Shown: positions 1-10,133, counted from the stretch's first letter. The stretch is 64,000 bases of DNA from Paenibacillus antibioticophila (GCF_000455265.1 NZ_HG005141.1:454815-518814); one strand, 5' to 3'. Numbers and translations: made by a program. Notes: generated by a model from the sequence alone, not told the origin.

Positions 1-106
1 TAACTTCGATAGAATCACTCCTTTATTTGTAAATCGATCCTAATTTATGATCTTCTTGTAATCTCCTTATTATATAAATGGTGGAAGGAGGCGTTCACTT
101 CTCTTT

Positions 107-120
107 TGGTACCGCTTACA
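107..120 (+). promoter_or_regulatory. cre-like site upstream of the GH87 gene
   Basis: TGGTACCGCTTACA matches the CcpA cre consensus TGWAANCGNTNWCA at 12 of 14 positions and shares its CGCTTACA half with the site upstream of the GH16 gene (42201). It lies 67 bp before the GTG start. I see no convincing -35/-10 pair, so promoter placement is open. Confidence 0.4.
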
Positions 121-186
121 TTTTAATTAAATGCACAGGATGGCAGAGTCTCGAAGGAATTAAACTCTGAAGGGAGAATCGAATTC

Positions 187-3100
187 GTGAACAGCCAAAA
201 ACGATTTGTCGCTTGGGTGTGCATTGTAGCCTTATTCGCCGGAACATTCCTGACCTCTATTGGCTGGCCGGACCCCGCCCGTGCGGCGGGAGGACCCAAT
301 CTGGCCGCAGGCAAAGCCGTATCCGCATCCGGGCATGCCGATGTGTATGTCGCAACGAATGCAGCGGACGGAAATGCAGGCACGTATTGGGAGAGCACCA
401 ACAACGTCTTCCCGCAATGGGTACAGGTTGACCTCGGCAACACAGCTTCTGTCGATCAGGTTGTCCTGAAGCTGCCTGAAGGATGGGAGAGCCGTACACA
501 AACCCTATCCGTGCAGGGAAGCACAACGGGAACCGGCTTCTCTGATCTCAAGGCTTCAGCCAACTATACCTTTGATCCAAGCCTTGGAAACACAGTGACG
601 GTTGACTTCCCGGCAACCGCCGCACGTTATGTGCGAATCCATGTCACCGCCAATACCGGCTGGCCGGCAGCTCAGTTGTCCGAAGTGGAAATCTACGGCG
701 CTGCCGCTCAACCCGAGCCTTCTCCGATTCCGGGGAAAATTGAAGCGGAGAGCTACAGCGGGATGAACGGGATTCAAACTGAACCTACATCGGACACCGG
801 AGGCGGTCTGAACGTAGGGTGGATTCACGCAGGCGACTGGCTGGACTATAGCGTGAACGTGCAAAGCGCTGGTACCTATACCTTAGAATACCGGGTAGCC
901 AGCAACTCTGCCACCGGTGAAATCCAGCTTCAGTCCGGCGGAACCACATTGGCTACCACAGCGGTACCGAACACCGGCGGATGGCAGAATTGGCAGACCG
1001 TATCTGCAACCGTAACGCTCAACGCAGGATCGCAGACGCTGCGCGTCTTCGCCAGCGGATATGATTTCAATTTGAACTGGCTCCAATTTGCACCGGGCAA
1101 CGCATCCGATACCCAAGCCCCTACAGCGCCGGCCAATTTGGCCCTTACGCAACCTAGTTCAGGTACGATCAGGCTCACCTGGAATGCCTCCACCGACAAT
1201 GTTGGCGTGATCGGATACGACATTTACGCCAACAACCAGCTTCGGGGCAGTGTCAACGGATCGACTCTGACCTATACAGACAGCCAGCCCGCAAGCTTGA
1301 CCGTGACATATCACGTCATCGCCAAGGATGCCGCGGGCAACACATCCGCCCCAAGCAATTCCGTGACACGGAACGGCTCGAGCGGCGGCAATGAGACAAA
1401 CCTGGCCATCGGCAAGGCGATCTCGGCCTCCTCTTCGACCTTCACCTTTGCAGCCGCCAATGCCAACGATAACGATGTGAATACGTATTGGGAGGGCGGC
1501 ACCCATCCGAGTACGCTCACTGTAGACCTTGGCGCTAACGCCAACGTCACATCGGTCGTACTCAAGCTGAACCCTGCCAGCGCATGGGCAACGCGTACGC
1601 AGACGATTCAAGTGCTGGGACACGATCAGAATTCCGCAACCTTCACCAACCTGGTCACCGCAGCTTCATATACGTTTAACCCGGCTTCGCAAAATACGGT
1701 AACGATTCCCGTTGATGCAACCGCAAGCAGCTTGCAGCTGCGCATTACGGCGAACTCTGGAGCGCCGGGTGGGCAAATCGCCGAGTTCCAAATCCTCGGT
1801 ACGCCCGCCCCGAATCCGGACCTGACGGTAACAGGCATGACCTGGTCGCCCGGATCTCCGAACGAGAGTCAGAATATTACTCTTGACGCAACCGTACAAA
1901 ATATCGGAGAGGTAGCTTCTCCCGCAACGAGCGTAAACTTCTACCTCGGCAGCACGTTAGCCGGAACAGCTCCTGTCGGTGCGCTTGCGCCGGGTGCTTC
2001 AGCCAATGTCTCCGCAAATATCGGGGTCAAGGAGGCTGGCTCTTACAGCGTCACCGCCAAGGTGGACGAGAGCAATACGGTCATTGAAACGAATAATGCA
2101 AACAACAACTACACGCATCCTGCCCAATTGGTAGTAGGTCAGGTGCAAAGCTCCGACCTCATCGGCACGGTATCCTGGACGCCAAGCAACCCTAGCGCGG
2201 GCAACACGGTAACCTTCACCGTCAATCTCAAGAACCAGGGAACGATTGCCTCGGCAGGCGGCGCTCATGGGGTTACAGTCGTGTTGAAAAACGCTGCAGG
2301 CTCCACCGTCCAGACCCTCAACGATTCCTACAGCGGTTCACTCGCTGCAGGAGCATCGGCGAACTTAACGCTAGGAACATGGACGGCTGTCAACGGCAGC
2401 TACACGGTGATGGTCACCGTCGCAACAGACGCGAATGAGGTGCCTGCCAAGCAAGCCAACAATGTCAGCACATCCAGCCTGTATTCCGGCCGGGGAGCAA
2501 ATATGCCGTTTACGATCCTGGAAGCCGAAGCCCCGGGGAACAGCACCTATGGGACAAAGCTGGCTCCGAACTTTACGCCGGGCGATTTTGCCGGTGAAGC
2601 CTCCGGCCGTTCTGCTGTCTACCTGGATGCAACCGGAGAATATGTGGAATTCACGTTAACCTCGCCGGCGAATGCCTTCGTCCTGCGGAATGCGGTCGAT
2701 GAAAATACGACAGGAACGATCAGTATTTATGCCGATGGCGTGGATAAGGGCAATTTTACCGTGACCTCTAAATTCTCTTATGTGTATGCAACACCTTCGA
2801 CCTTAGGGCGTCTGGGATACGACAATTCCGGCTCCAAGGCATACTGGCTCTATGAAGATGCTCAGCTGATGCTGGATCAGGTCTATCCCGCCGGCACCAA
2901 AATCAAGATTCAAAAGGATGCCGGAGATGTGCCTTGGATCTATGTGGACATGATTGAGACGGAGAACGTGGCTCCTCCCGCCTCTAATCCTGATCCGAGC
3001 AAGTATGTTGAGGTTTCCAGTACCAAATCGATTGAACAGGCTCTTAATGAGTTCCGGCAGGATCCTTCCAAGAAGGGGATCTTCATTCCTGCCGGAGAGT

Positions 3101-4167
3101 GGACTTTGACGTCCAAAATCTATCTGTACGGGCGGGCAACCGAGATCATTGGAGCTGGCCCATGGCATACCAAGCTGGTCGCTCCCCAGAATCAGACCAA
3201 CACGGATATCGGCTTCAATATCAGCTCTCAGGCTAATGGCTCCACGATTAAAGACTTGTCCGCCTGGGGCAATTACGTATATCGCCAGGATGGCCCCGGA
3301 AAATTCATAGATGGCAACGGAATGCAAAACGTCACCATTGAGAATATTTGGGCGGAGCACTTCATCTGTCTGTATTGGGGTGTGAACTCCTCCCACAATA
3401 CATTCAAGAATAACCGGATCAAGAACGTATTTGCCGACGGAATCAATATGACTAACGGTTCTTCCTATAATATTATCGATAACAACTATGCCCGCGGGAC
3501 AGGCGATGATGCCTTTGCCCTGTTCAGCGCAATTGATGCAGGCGGATCCTACAATGTGGGTAACAAATACACCAACCTGACCGCTACCAATGTCCGTCGG
3601 GCTGCCGCCTTCGCCATCTATGGCGGGAAGGACAATCTGTTTCAGAATCTATATGGCGCCGATACCCTCACCTATCCGGGCTTGACGGTCAGCAGCTTGA
3701 GCTTCGGCTATAACACGCTGGGCTTCGGCGATCAGGATACGGTTATCGACGGCGTAACTCTGGATAGAACCGGAGGAGACTTCTGGACCAGTGTCGGAGC
3801 CGATGACAAGATCAATGAATATCAAAACTTCGGCGCCATCTGGCTGCATGGTGGAGACCGGGATTTCAAAAATATCCTGATCAAAAACGTAGATATTAAT
3901 CAGCCGGTTTACTTCGGAATTATGTTCCAATCCAAATCTCCGGAAAATGTACAGATGCAGAACATTCGCCTGGAGAATATCACGATCAATAATCCTTCCC
4001 GTTACGGCATCAAGCTGGTTGCCAAAGCAGAGGACGGACAAGGTCCGGTTGTCGGATCGGCAAGCTTTTCGAATGTAATCATTCATAATCCTGGCGTAGC
4101 CGCCATCTACGGGGAGAACAAAAGCCCCGGCTTCACCGTAATTCGAGGATCGGGCAATAACTGGTGA
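187..4167 (+). CDS. secreted GH87-type alpha-1,3-glucanase (mutanase)
   Basis: This is a secreted 1326-residue modular glucanase. Domains in order: signal peptide (about 1-33, ending PARA); discoidin/F5-F8 type C domain (about 36-170); CBM6-like domain (about 183-302, EAESYSG and WLDY motifs); fibronectin III (about 310-395); second discoidin domain (about 400-545); two CARDB-like domains (about 550-775); a glucanase-associated beta domain (about 790-945); then a right-handed beta-helix catalytic region to the C terminus. Order and length resemble known Paenibacillus/Bacillus circulans GH87 alpha-1,3-glucanases. Candidate catalytic acids are Asp1084 (FADGIN) and Asp1107/1108 (GTGDDAF). It should cut alpha-1,3-glucan of fungal walls or dental mutan outside the cell. 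GTG start; GAAGGGAG lies 10 nt upstream. A pectate-lyase-like enzyme is the alternative, since both folds are beta-helices. Confidence 0.85.
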   Translation: MNSQKRFVAWVCIVALFAGTFLTSIGWPDPARAAGGPNLAAGKAVSASGHADVYVATNAADGNAGTYWESTNNVFPQWVQVDLGNTASVDQVVLKLPEGWESRTQTLSVQGSTTGTGFSDLKASANYTFDPSLGNTVTVDFPATAARYVRIHVTANTGWPAAQLSEVEIYGAAAQPEPSPIPGKIEAESYSGMNGIQTEPTSDTGGGLNVGWIHAGDWLDYSVNVQSAGTYTLEYRVASNSATGEIQLQSGGTTLATTAVPNTGGWQNWQTVSATVTLNAGSQTLRVFASGYDFNLNWLQFAPGNASDTQAPTAPANLALTQPSSGTIRLTWNASTDNVGVIGYDIYANNQLRGSVNGSTLTYTDSQPASLTVTYHVIAKDAAGNTSAPSNSVTRNGSSGGNETNLAIGKAISASSSTFTFAAANANDNDVNTYWEGGTHPSTLTVDLGANANVTSVVLKLNPASAWATRTQTIQVLGHDQNSATFTNLVTAASYTFNPASQNTVTIPVDATASSLQLRITANSGAPGGQIAEFQILGTPAPNPDLTVTGMTWSPGSPNESQNITLDATVQNIGEVASPATSVNFYLGSTLAGTAPVGALAPGASANVSANIGVKEAGSYSVTAKVDESNTVIETNNANNNYTHPAQLVVGQVQSSDLIGTVSWTPSNPSAGNTVTFTVNLKNQGTIASAGGAHGVTVVLKNAAGSTVQTLNDSYSGSLAAGASANLTLGTWTAVNGSYTVMVTVATDANEVPAKQANNVSTSSLYSGRGANMPFTILEAEAPGNSTYGTKLAPNFTPGDFAGEASGRSAVYLDATGEYVEFTLTSPANAFVLRNAVDENTTGTISIYADGVDKGNFTVTSKFSYVYATPSTLGRLGYDNSGSKAYWLYEDAQLMLDQVYPAGTKIKIQKDAGDVPWIYVDMIETENVAPPASNPDPSKYVEVSSTKSIEQALNEFRQDPSKKGIFIPAGEWTLTSKIYLYGRATEIIGAGPWHTKLVAPQNQTNTDIGFNISSQANGSTIKDLSAWGNYVYRQDGPGKFIDGNGMQNVTIENIWAEHFICLYWGVNSSHNTFKNNRIKNVFADGINMTNGSSYNIIDNNYARGTGDDAFALFSAIDAGGSYNVGNKYTNLTATNVRRAAAFAIYGGKDNLFQNLYGADTLTYPGLTVSSLSFGYNTLGFGDQDTVIDGVTLDRTGGDFWTSVGADDKINEYQNFGAIWLHGGDRDFKNILIKNVDINQPVYFGIMFQSKSPENVQMQNIRLENITINNPSRYGIKLVAKAEDGQGPVVGSASFSNVIIHNPGVAAIYGENKSPGFTVIRGSGNNW

Positions 4168-4212
4168 CGGCTGGAACTGCGCTATAAGTTCTCAAAAAAG
4201 CTCCTATAAAGG

Positions 4213-4247
4213 AAGCTGGGCGAATAAAGTCTTCGCCCAGCTTTTTA
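4213..4247 (+). terminator. intrinsic terminator after the GH87 gene
   Basis: Perfect 11-bp stem (AAGCTGGGCGA pairing with TCGCCCAGCTT) followed by TTTTTATT, 45 bp after the GH87 stop codon. The leftward response regulator gene ends 55 bp further on, so the hairpin may serve both directions. Confidence 0.85.
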
Positions 4248-4302
4248 TTCGTTGCGCTTTGTAGGTAAGCAGCCAGAAGGATAGCGCCACCTTTTCCCTT
4301 TC

Positions 4303-5013
4303 CTACAGCTTCCCTTTCCGCTGCGCCAAGATCTCCGGAATGTGCAATTCCCGGAGCACGGGCAGAGTCTCCTGAACGCTGCTTTTGTTGAACTTCTTCA
4401 GAATGCTGTTGATTTGCGATTTCAGGGTCGAAGGCTCCACATGCCGCAGCTTGCAGATTTCCTGACGGGAATAATCCTGCATGAGCAGTTCCAATACCTC
4501 AAGCTCCGTCGGGGTAAGCGTCGTCAAGATATAGAAGTTATGCATCAGGCTGTCTTCGGTGGTCTTGATTCTTTTGAATTCGCGGGTAATTTTACCTGCA
4601 ATATTCGAATGCAATGCGGGAAGGTCATAATAAGCATCCTTGATGGCTTGCAGAATGGCGTCAGCGGGCATATTTTTCAGCAAATAATTGGTAGCTCCCA
4701 GCTCAAAGGCCCGGAACACGGTATCGTCCGTTTCGCAGACTGTCAGGATCACCACCTTGACCCCCGGCAGATAGTTCAGAATTTCTTCGGTCGCCCGGAG
4801 GCCCGCCTGCTTATCTTCAAGCTCGATATCCATCAAGACGATATCCGGTTTATGAAGCGCAGCAAGCATCGTCCCCTCGTAGCCGCTGGAGGCTCTGCCG
4901 ACGCATTCGATCTGCTCATCCTTTGACAAGATCATTTGATAACGCTTACTAATTAGCGGGTCGTCTTCCACAATAAGTACTTTGATCGTCGGCGTACTTG
5001 ATGCGTTTGACAT
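4303..5013 (-). CDS. response regulator, receiver plus HTH output domain
   Basis: 236-residue regulator. An N-terminal receiver domain (about 10-130) has the acidic pocket VEDD, the phosphoacceptor Asp62 (VLMDIE) and the conserved Lys near residue 114. The C-terminal part (about 165-225, LTPTELEVLELLMQDYSRQEICKL) is a LuxR/NarL-like helix-turn-helix, somewhat divergent. It lies downstream of the sensor kinase at 5150-6676 on the same strand, so the two form a two-component system. The pair diverges from the ABC importer at 6993, which is its likely target. ATG start, with AAAGGAG upstream. Confidence 0.88.
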   Translation of the reverse strand: MSNASSTPTIKVLIVEDDPLISKRYQMILSKDEQIECVGRASSGYEGTMLAALHKPDIVLMDIELEDKQAGLRATEEILNYLPGVKVVILTVCETDDTVFRAFELGATNYLLKNMPADAILQAIKDAYYDLPALHSNIAGKITREFKRIKTTEDSLMHNFYILTTLTPTELEVLELLMQDYSRQEICKLRHVEPSTLKSQINSILKKFNKSSVQETLPVLRELHIPEILAQRKGKL

Positions 5014-5036
5014 GCTGCTCCATCTCCTTTAAGCAG

Positions 5037-5066
5037 TTGCTCAAAAAGTCATCTTTTGATCACGAA
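5037..5066 (+). repeat. dispersed 30-bp intergenic repeat, copy 1
   Basis: TCAAAAAGTCATCTTTTGAT followed by CACGAA. An almost identical string lies at 39257-39286, and diverged copies at 24541-24570 (opposite strand) and 58741-58766. The core TCAAAA...TTTTGA is an inverted repeat. The copies at 5037 and 39257 both sit just upstream of the start of a leftward gene. It may be the end of a small mobile element. Confidence 0.5.
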
Positions 5067-5149
5067 GGGTTTCTGAAATGCCAACATTTTCGAACACGAA
5101 CATTAAGCCGCAGTCCGTCTGGCCAGTGAACCTCCTAAACTCCTGGCTT

Positions 5150-6676
5150 TTAAGTATTGGCAATAGACAGCAAAGGCATAACGATATGAAACGCGCTGCC
5201 CTCGCCCAGTGTGCTCTCTACATTAATTTTACCGCCATGGGCTGTAATAATAGTATGGCATATGGACAGGCCCATCCCCCAATTCGTAGCTGTTGGTTTG
5301 GAAGAATAGAAGGGCTGAAAAATATGTTTAAGCTCTTCCTCCGCGATCCCCGGACCATTGTCCGTAACCACCAGCTCAACCCATTTATTTCTCACCGTAG
5401 TCTCAATCTCGATCCTTCTTGATTTCTCAGGTATGGATTCAAGGGCTTCCACCGCGTTAGACACAATATTCTCAATAGCTTGCGGGAAGTAGTAAGGATC
5501 GGCCATAATGACGGCCTGCCGCCCCGACGGCGTATATTCGATTTGAAGCTGCTTGTATTCAGAATGCATATCTTTCATCAGATTGTCCAGTAGTCCGTTC
5601 AACATAACCGGTTTTAGCTCGATCTTGGACTTTAAGGTCTTCTGGTGCACCGCGTCCAAGCGATCATATACCTTACGGCAGCGCTGCTCAATCACGCGGA
5701 TCTCCTCCACGACCTCCGGCGAACGCTCGCACATATGCTCGAGAAACTCGGTTTGCGCCATGATGCCCAACAGCTCGTTCTTAATATAATGGCTAAAAAC
5801 GCGAGAGGTGAACAGTGCTGAATCGATATTTTCAGAAATAACCGACTCCTGATTCTTGATGCTGTTCTGAATTCGCGTGTATTTATAAATACTATATAGA
5901 CTGACTAACAGGCATAATCCCGAGATATAAGGCAGCAAGACATAAATTGAAGGGTTCCCAACCAAATTAATCGGCAAATACCTGGTGAAATGAGCCGCCT
6001 TCGATACTTTAATCAGTACGTCGGGCGCCCAATAATTCATGTAATAATAGGTGATTTGCACCGAAATATAAGAAATCAGAATCATCAGAATATTACTGCG
6101 GATCTGTCGAACCTTCGGCGCATTTACCAGGGCGTAAACCAGTAAGACGGTTCCTGCCGCAATATACAAAGTATTCACCGTCAAAGTAATCCTGTGCAAA
6201 GTCTCATATGCAGAGGCAAAGGCTTGCGAGCTTATATAGTCGGGATACAGATTGTAGTACAGGTACGTGTAAAAGTCCGGATCATACATAATCATCTGCA
6301 GGAGGCAAGGAACCCCAAGCAAGGCGAGCAATATAAACCTGCGCTTGAATTGCATATTAAAAGCGAAATAAATCCCCGAGCACAGCCCCGCGTACAAGAA
6401 GGTCATCGAGAACAAATTCAAAAGCCGAATCAGACTCTCACGGGTGATGGGCAGAAACATAAGCCGGTTCTGTAAGTCCTTCCTGATTCCGAAGTAAGCT
6501 TCAAGACTGTAGTAATAGTACGCATCCTTTGACATGTAGATAATAATGCAGGACACCACAACTAAATAGGAAAAGCCCATCAGCAGCATAAAAAGAGTGG
6601 CTTTGGTATATTTTCGCTGAAAAAAAAGAAATATGGATATGGCTATGAACAAGATCAGCACTAAGAATATAAACAT
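5150..6676 (-). CDS. membrane sensor histidine kinase
   Basis: 508-residue sensor kinase. The N-terminal half (about 1-285) is very hydrophobic with about seven membrane segments, and has no large extracellular domain. The kinase half has an H-box-like FSHYIKNELLG with His296, an N box (ENIVSNAVEAL), a G1 box (DNGPGIAEE) and a G2 box (GMGLSICHTII). Start choice: AGGAGG at 6687-6692 is 10 nt before the ATG at 6676 but only 1 nt from the ATG at 6685, and a further in-frame codon at 6721 has no RBS. It pairs with the response regulator at 4303-5013; the intervening 136 bp holds a dispersed repeat. Its likely signal relates to the sugar importer divergent at 6993. Confidence 0.85.
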   Translation of the reverse strand: MFIFLVLILFIAISIFLFFQRKYTKATLFMLLMGFSYLVVVSCIIIYMSKDAYYYYSLEAYFGIRKDLQNRLMFLPITRESLIRLLNLFSMTFLYAGLCSGIYFAFNMQFKRRFILLALLGVPCLLQMIMYDPDFYTYLYYNLYPDYISSQAFASAYETLHRITLTVNTLYIAAGTVLLVYALVNAPKVRQIRSNILMILISYISVQITYYYMNYWAPDVLIKVSKAAHFTRYLPINLVGNPSIYVLLPYISGLCLLVSLYSIYKYTRIQNSIKNQESVISENIDSALFTSRVFSHYIKNELLGIMAQTEFLEHMCERSPEVVEEIRVIEQRCRKVYDRLDAVHQKTLKSKIELKPVMLNGLLDNLMKDMHSEYKQLQIEYTPSGRQAVIMADPYYFPQAIENIVSNAVEALESIPEKSRRIEIETTVRNKWVELVVTDNGPGIAEEELKHIFQPFYSSKPTATNWGMGLSICHTIITAHGGKINVESTLGEGSAFHIVMPLLSIANT

Positions 6677-6730
6677 ATCAGCCATCCCTCCTGTTGATTC
6701 TACATCGAACCTTGCGTTCAACCTCGCGGC

Positions 6731-6748
6731 CTTCCTGATGCTGAAAAG
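6731..6748 (+). repeat. short repeat shared with the 39.6-kb element end
   Basis: CTTCCTGATGCTGAAAAG here matches CTTCCCGGTGCTGAAAAG at 39645-39662, the right end of the TIR-like element there. It is the only recognisable structure in the 316-bp gap 6677-6992; no clear promoter is visible in that gap. Confidence 0.35.
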
Positions 6749-6992
6749 CCAGCTCTCAGAACTCGCCTATAAATAAAATTTACTATAGTTATACCACCGC
6801 TGGAGGTTGAAATTTTCTACAACCATCATGATGCGATAGACATGCAGGCAAAGCATCCTCCTTATTCATGCGCCAATATTCCCGCTTTCCGGCCAATTTA
6901 TCCGCAGAAATCGATGATAAAAGTTCCACCTTATCAGAGATCGTCGATACATTTAGACTAAAAATATAAACCAGATACAGGAGGGGTTCTTC

Positions 6993-8285
6993 ATGACTAA
7001 AAAGAAAAGCTTAGCCGCTTTATCTTTATCGCTGGCCTTTATCTTAGCTTTGGTTGGCTGCGGCCAGGCCAATAACAATAGTTCAGGAAATGAGGGCGCC
7101 GGCGGAAAAACCGTCTTGGAATACTACACTTGGACGGATGAAGAGGATTATATGACCAAGGTCGTAGAGGTGTTCAACTCACAGAACAGCGACATTGAAG
7201 TCCATATGAACACCATCAGCAACAATGCCGACGAATACAACACAAAAATCATGAATAATCTGTCCGGCGGCTCCACGATGGACGTGTACAGCATAAACGG
7301 AACATCCAGCCTTGGCTTGTATTCATCAAAAGGCCAGCTCGTAGAACTGACCGACCGCATCAAGGAGGCCAACATGGATGTCAGCGCTTATGGCCCCAGC
7401 TTTCAGGATATTACGAGCGTGCTGACGGAAGGCAAATATTACGCGCTCCCTTACCGCACCTCACAATATGCATTGTTCTATAACAAAACGCTGTTTGAAG
7501 AAGCGGGCATCGAATATCCGGCGCAAATGACCTGGAACGAATATGCCGATCTCGCCAAGAGCTTGACCAAAGGCGAAGGCGCGGACAAGCAATGGGGCGG
7601 TTACTACGCCGACTGGATTATCGCTCCGCTGGGCGCTTTGCAAGAAGGCTCCACGGTTCTTGACGACAGCTTGGACCCGTTAGCCAATTGGCTGGACTAT
7701 CTGGACCGCTTGTACTATAAGGACGGCTCCCATATGAGCTACAAGCAAATGAAGGCAGAAAGCATCGACTGGATCAAGCAATTTGAAAGCGGCAATGTCG
7801 CCATGATGATTAACGGCGAATGGACGATCAATATGCTGAAGGCGGATATCGCCGCCGGCAAGACCGATATAGAATTCGACATGGCTCCAATGCCATTGCC
7901 GGAGGGAATGAACGATCCGATCACAGTCGGAGGCGTAAGTACCTTTATCGGCATCAACCCGCAAAGTAAAAATGCCGACGCCGCCTTTAAATTCGTGCAA
8001 TTTGTAACCGGTGAACAAGGCGAATCGATCATTGCCGAATCAAGCGTGTTGCCGGCGTACGCCAGCGAGAAGACCCAGGAATCTTTCCTGACGGCAACGG
8101 GTCTGCAAGGCAGCGGCTTCTTCTTTGAAGCGAACACCGTCGTGGAAAACCAGCCGGTCCCAAATATCGATGAAGTGAACCGCGTATTTAACGAACAACG
8201 GGATCTCTTCCTGTTCCAGGAGCAGGATTCGGCCACAGCCATTCAAAACTTTATCAAAAATCGCCAATCCGTGCTTAATAAGTAA
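6993..8285 (+). CDS. ABC sugar transporter, substrate-binding lipoprotein
   Basis: 430-residue extracellular solute-binding protein (family 1). The signal sequence ends in a lipobox (LALVGC, Cys about 23), so the mature protein should be lipid-anchored outside the membrane. The GKTVLEYYTWTDEED start of the mature domain and the WNEYADLAKSLT segment are typical of oligosaccharide-binding members. AGGAGGGG precedes the ATG. It is the first gene of an operon with two permeases and a GH5 enzyme; the ATPase is not encoded here and is probably a shared MsmX-type protein elsewhere. Substrate unknown; the GH5 partner suggests a beta-linked oligosaccharide. Confidence 0.9.
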   Translation: MTKKKSLAALSLSLAFILALVGCGQANNNSSGNEGAGGKTVLEYYTWTDEEDYMTKVVEVFNSQNSDIEVHMNTISNNADEYNTKIMNNLSGGSTMDVYSINGTSSLGLYSSKGQLVELTDRIKEANMDVSAYGPSFQDITSVLTEGKYYALPYRTSQYALFYNKTLFEEAGIEYPAQMTWNEYADLAKSLTKGEGADKQWGGYYADWIIAPLGALQEGSTVLDDSLDPLANWLDYLDRLYYKDGSHMSYKQMKAESIDWIKQFESGNVAMMINGEWTINMLKADIAAGKTDIEFDMAPMPLPEGMNDPITVGGVSTFIGINPQSKNADAAFKFVQFVTGEQGESIIAESSVLPAYASEKTQESFLTATGLQGSGFFFEANTVVENQPVPNIDEVNRVFNEQRDLFLFQEQDSATAIQNFIKNRQSVLNK

Positions 8286-8302
8286 TTTTTAAGCCAAGCA
8301 AA

Positions 8303-8334
8303 TCGGCCTCCGCATCGTTGTTGGCGGAGGCCGA
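8303..8334 (+). other. intercistronic hairpin after the binding-protein gene
   Basis: Perfect 11-bp stem TCGGCCTCCGC / GCGGAGGCCGA, with no T-tract. It lies between the binding-protein gene and the first permease. In family operons such hairpins protect the upstream message or cause partial termination, giving excess binding protein. Confidence 0.6.
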
Positions 8335-8374
8335 GCTGATCTTCCGGTAGTAATTCACAAAGGAGGTTGCATTG

Positions 8375-9265
8375 ATGACAAGTAAACGTCTGGCCAACTA
8401 CAAGTCATACCTTCCGGGGACGTTATTCATTCTTCCGGCCTTCGTCTTGTTTGCGGTATTCATTTTTGTCCCGTTAATTTACGGCTTCGTCATGAGCTTT
8501 ACCGATTACGGCGGCTTTAACGTTACACCCAATTTCATCGGCTTCAATAACTATACCCATTTGTTTAAGGACGATTATTTCCTTGTTTCGCTAAAAAATA
8601 ATTTGGTCTATACGGCCCTCTTTGTACCGCTAACGATGGTTCTCGCCTTGTTTTCGGCAATCGCCCTGAACCATGTGCTCAATCTCCGCAAATATTTGCG
8701 GATGGCCTTTTACTTCCCGTACATCACTTCCATGGTATCCATTGCCATTGCCTGGGGGCTCTTGTTCAATCCCGTTTCCGGTCCGATCAATTACATGCTG
8801 AAGGCTATCGGGATTGCGAATCCGCCGGAATGGCTGATGTCCTCCCAGTGGGCGCTGCTCGCGATCATTCTGGTCGCCGTATGGAAGAGCTTCGGCTACT
8901 ACATGATTATTCTGCTGGCTGGTATTCAAGGCATTCCCGAGCATCTGTACGAGGCCGCCGAGCTTGACGGCGCCAGCAAGTTCAAGCAGTTTTTGTACGT
9001 GACTTTGCCAAGCCTGTCGCCAACGCTGTTTATGGTACTGATTCTTACGATCATTAACTCGTTCCAGGTGTTCGATCTGGTATCCGTCATGACCGACGGC
9101 GGTCCGGGCCGCTCCACCAACGTGCTTGTGTTCCGGATTTATCAGGAGGCCTTTATCAACTACCGGATGGGATACGCAGCAGCCATGTCGACTATCCTGT
9201 TCCTGATCATCATGGTCATCTCCCTGATTCAATTCCGGCTCGAGAAAAAATGGGTCACCTACTAA
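8375..9265 (+). CDS. ABC sugar transporter permease (MalF/LacF type)
   Basis: 296-residue inner-membrane permease with six predicted membrane segments. The EAA loop that docks the ATPase reads EAAELDGASKFKQFLYVTLPSLSP. It forms the channel together with the permease encoded 22 bp downstream. Start choice: AGGAGG at 8361-8366 is 8 nt before the ATG at 8375; a TTG directly upstream (8372) is only 5 nt away. Confidence 0.9.
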   Translation: MTSKRLANYKSYLPGTLFILPAFVLFAVFIFVPLIYGFVMSFTDYGGFNVTPNFIGFNNYTHLFKDDYFLVSLKNNLVYTALFVPLTMVLALFSAIALNHVLNLRKYLRMAFYFPYITSMVSIAIAWGLLFNPVSGPINYMLKAIGIANPPEWLMSSQWALLAIILVAVWKSFGYYMIILLAGIQGIPEHLYEAAELDGASKFKQFLYVTLPSLSPTLFMVLILTIINSFQVFDLVSVMTDGGPGRSTNVLVFRIYQEAFINYRMGYAAAMSTILFLIIMVISLIQFRLEKKWVTY

Positions 9266-9287
9266 AGGAAAGGAGAGCGAGAACCCT

Positions 9288-10133
9288 ATGCAGGATGCGA
9301 TTGCTAAACTGAAAAGTACCAAGCCCCTCTACTGGCTGCTGCTCGCGGTTTTGGTCATCTTTTCGCTTGCCACCCTTTTCCCGTTCCTATGGATGGTATC
9401 GGCCTCTTTGCGGACAGATGTCGATCTGTTCAAAAATCCGATGAACTGGATTCCTCAGTCCTTATATTTGAACAATTATAAAGAAGTCTGGACCGCCATT
9501 CCTTTTGCGCAATATTTTTTGAATACCGTCAAGCTATCCGTGATCATTACCGTATTGCAAGTCGTGATTTGCTCTATGGCGGCCTACGCTTTTGCCAAGC
9601 TGAAGGTGCCGTTCAAGAACCTCGTTTTCATTCTGTTCATGACCAACCTGATGATGCCATGGCATTCCATCATGGTGCCGCAGTTCTCGGTCGTCAGCAG
9701 CTTGGGGTTATATAACAGCCACACCGGATACATTCTGATCCAATTGTTTAGCGGCTTCGGCATCTTCCTGATGCGCCAATTCTTCATGAGCTTACCGAAC
9801 GAGCTGAATGAGGCTGCAAGGATGGATGGTTACAATGAGTGGAACATATTCTGGAGAATCATGATGCCGCTGTCGGCGGCAAGCCTGTCGACCTTAACGA
9901 TTTTCACATTTACGTTCATGTGGAATGATTACCTTGCCCCGCTCATTTATTTGAACGACGATGCGTTGAAGACATTGCAGTTGGGCATGAAGGCCTTCCA
10001 AACCGAGCATACGATGGATTACGGCCTGCTGATGGCCGGCACCGTGATCGCGACCATTCCGATGGTCGCCGTGTTCCTCATGGGCGAACGCTTCTTTATG
10101 CAAAGCGTGGCTACCACAGGAATGAAAAACTAA
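9288..10133 (+). CDS. ABC sugar transporter permease (MalG type)
   Basis: 281-residue permease, six membrane segments, with EAA loop EAARMDGYNEWNIFWRIMMPLS near residues 175-195. Second channel subunit of the importer. The AAAGGAGAG ribosome site lies 12 bp or more before the ATG. Followed by a GH5 gene 18 bp downstream, so imported oligosaccharide is likely hydrolysed in the cytosol. Confidence 0.9.
   Translation: MQDAIAKLKSTKPLYWLLLAVLVIFSLATLFPFLWMVSASLRTDVDLFKNPMNWIPQSLYLNNYKEVWTAIPFAQYFLNTVKLSVIITVLQVVICSMAAYAFAKLKVPFKNLVFILFMTNLMMPWHSIMVPQFSVVSSLGLYNSHTGYILIQLFSGFGIFLMRQFFMSLPNELNEAARMDGYNEWNIFWRIMMPLSAASLSTLTIFTFTFMWNDYLAPLIYLNDDALKTLQLGMKAFQTEHTMDYGLLMAGTVIATIPMVAVFLMGERFFMQSVATTGMKN

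Noticed and set aside
1..100. Start of a leftward gene at the left edge
   Set aside because: An AAAGGAG-like site reads leftward near position 18-24, but no start codon lies at proper distance within the window.
2803..3396. Long antisense frames inside the GH87, GH38 and GH16 genes
   Set aside because: Open only because the sense gene is GC-rich; no RBS and no recognisable protein.
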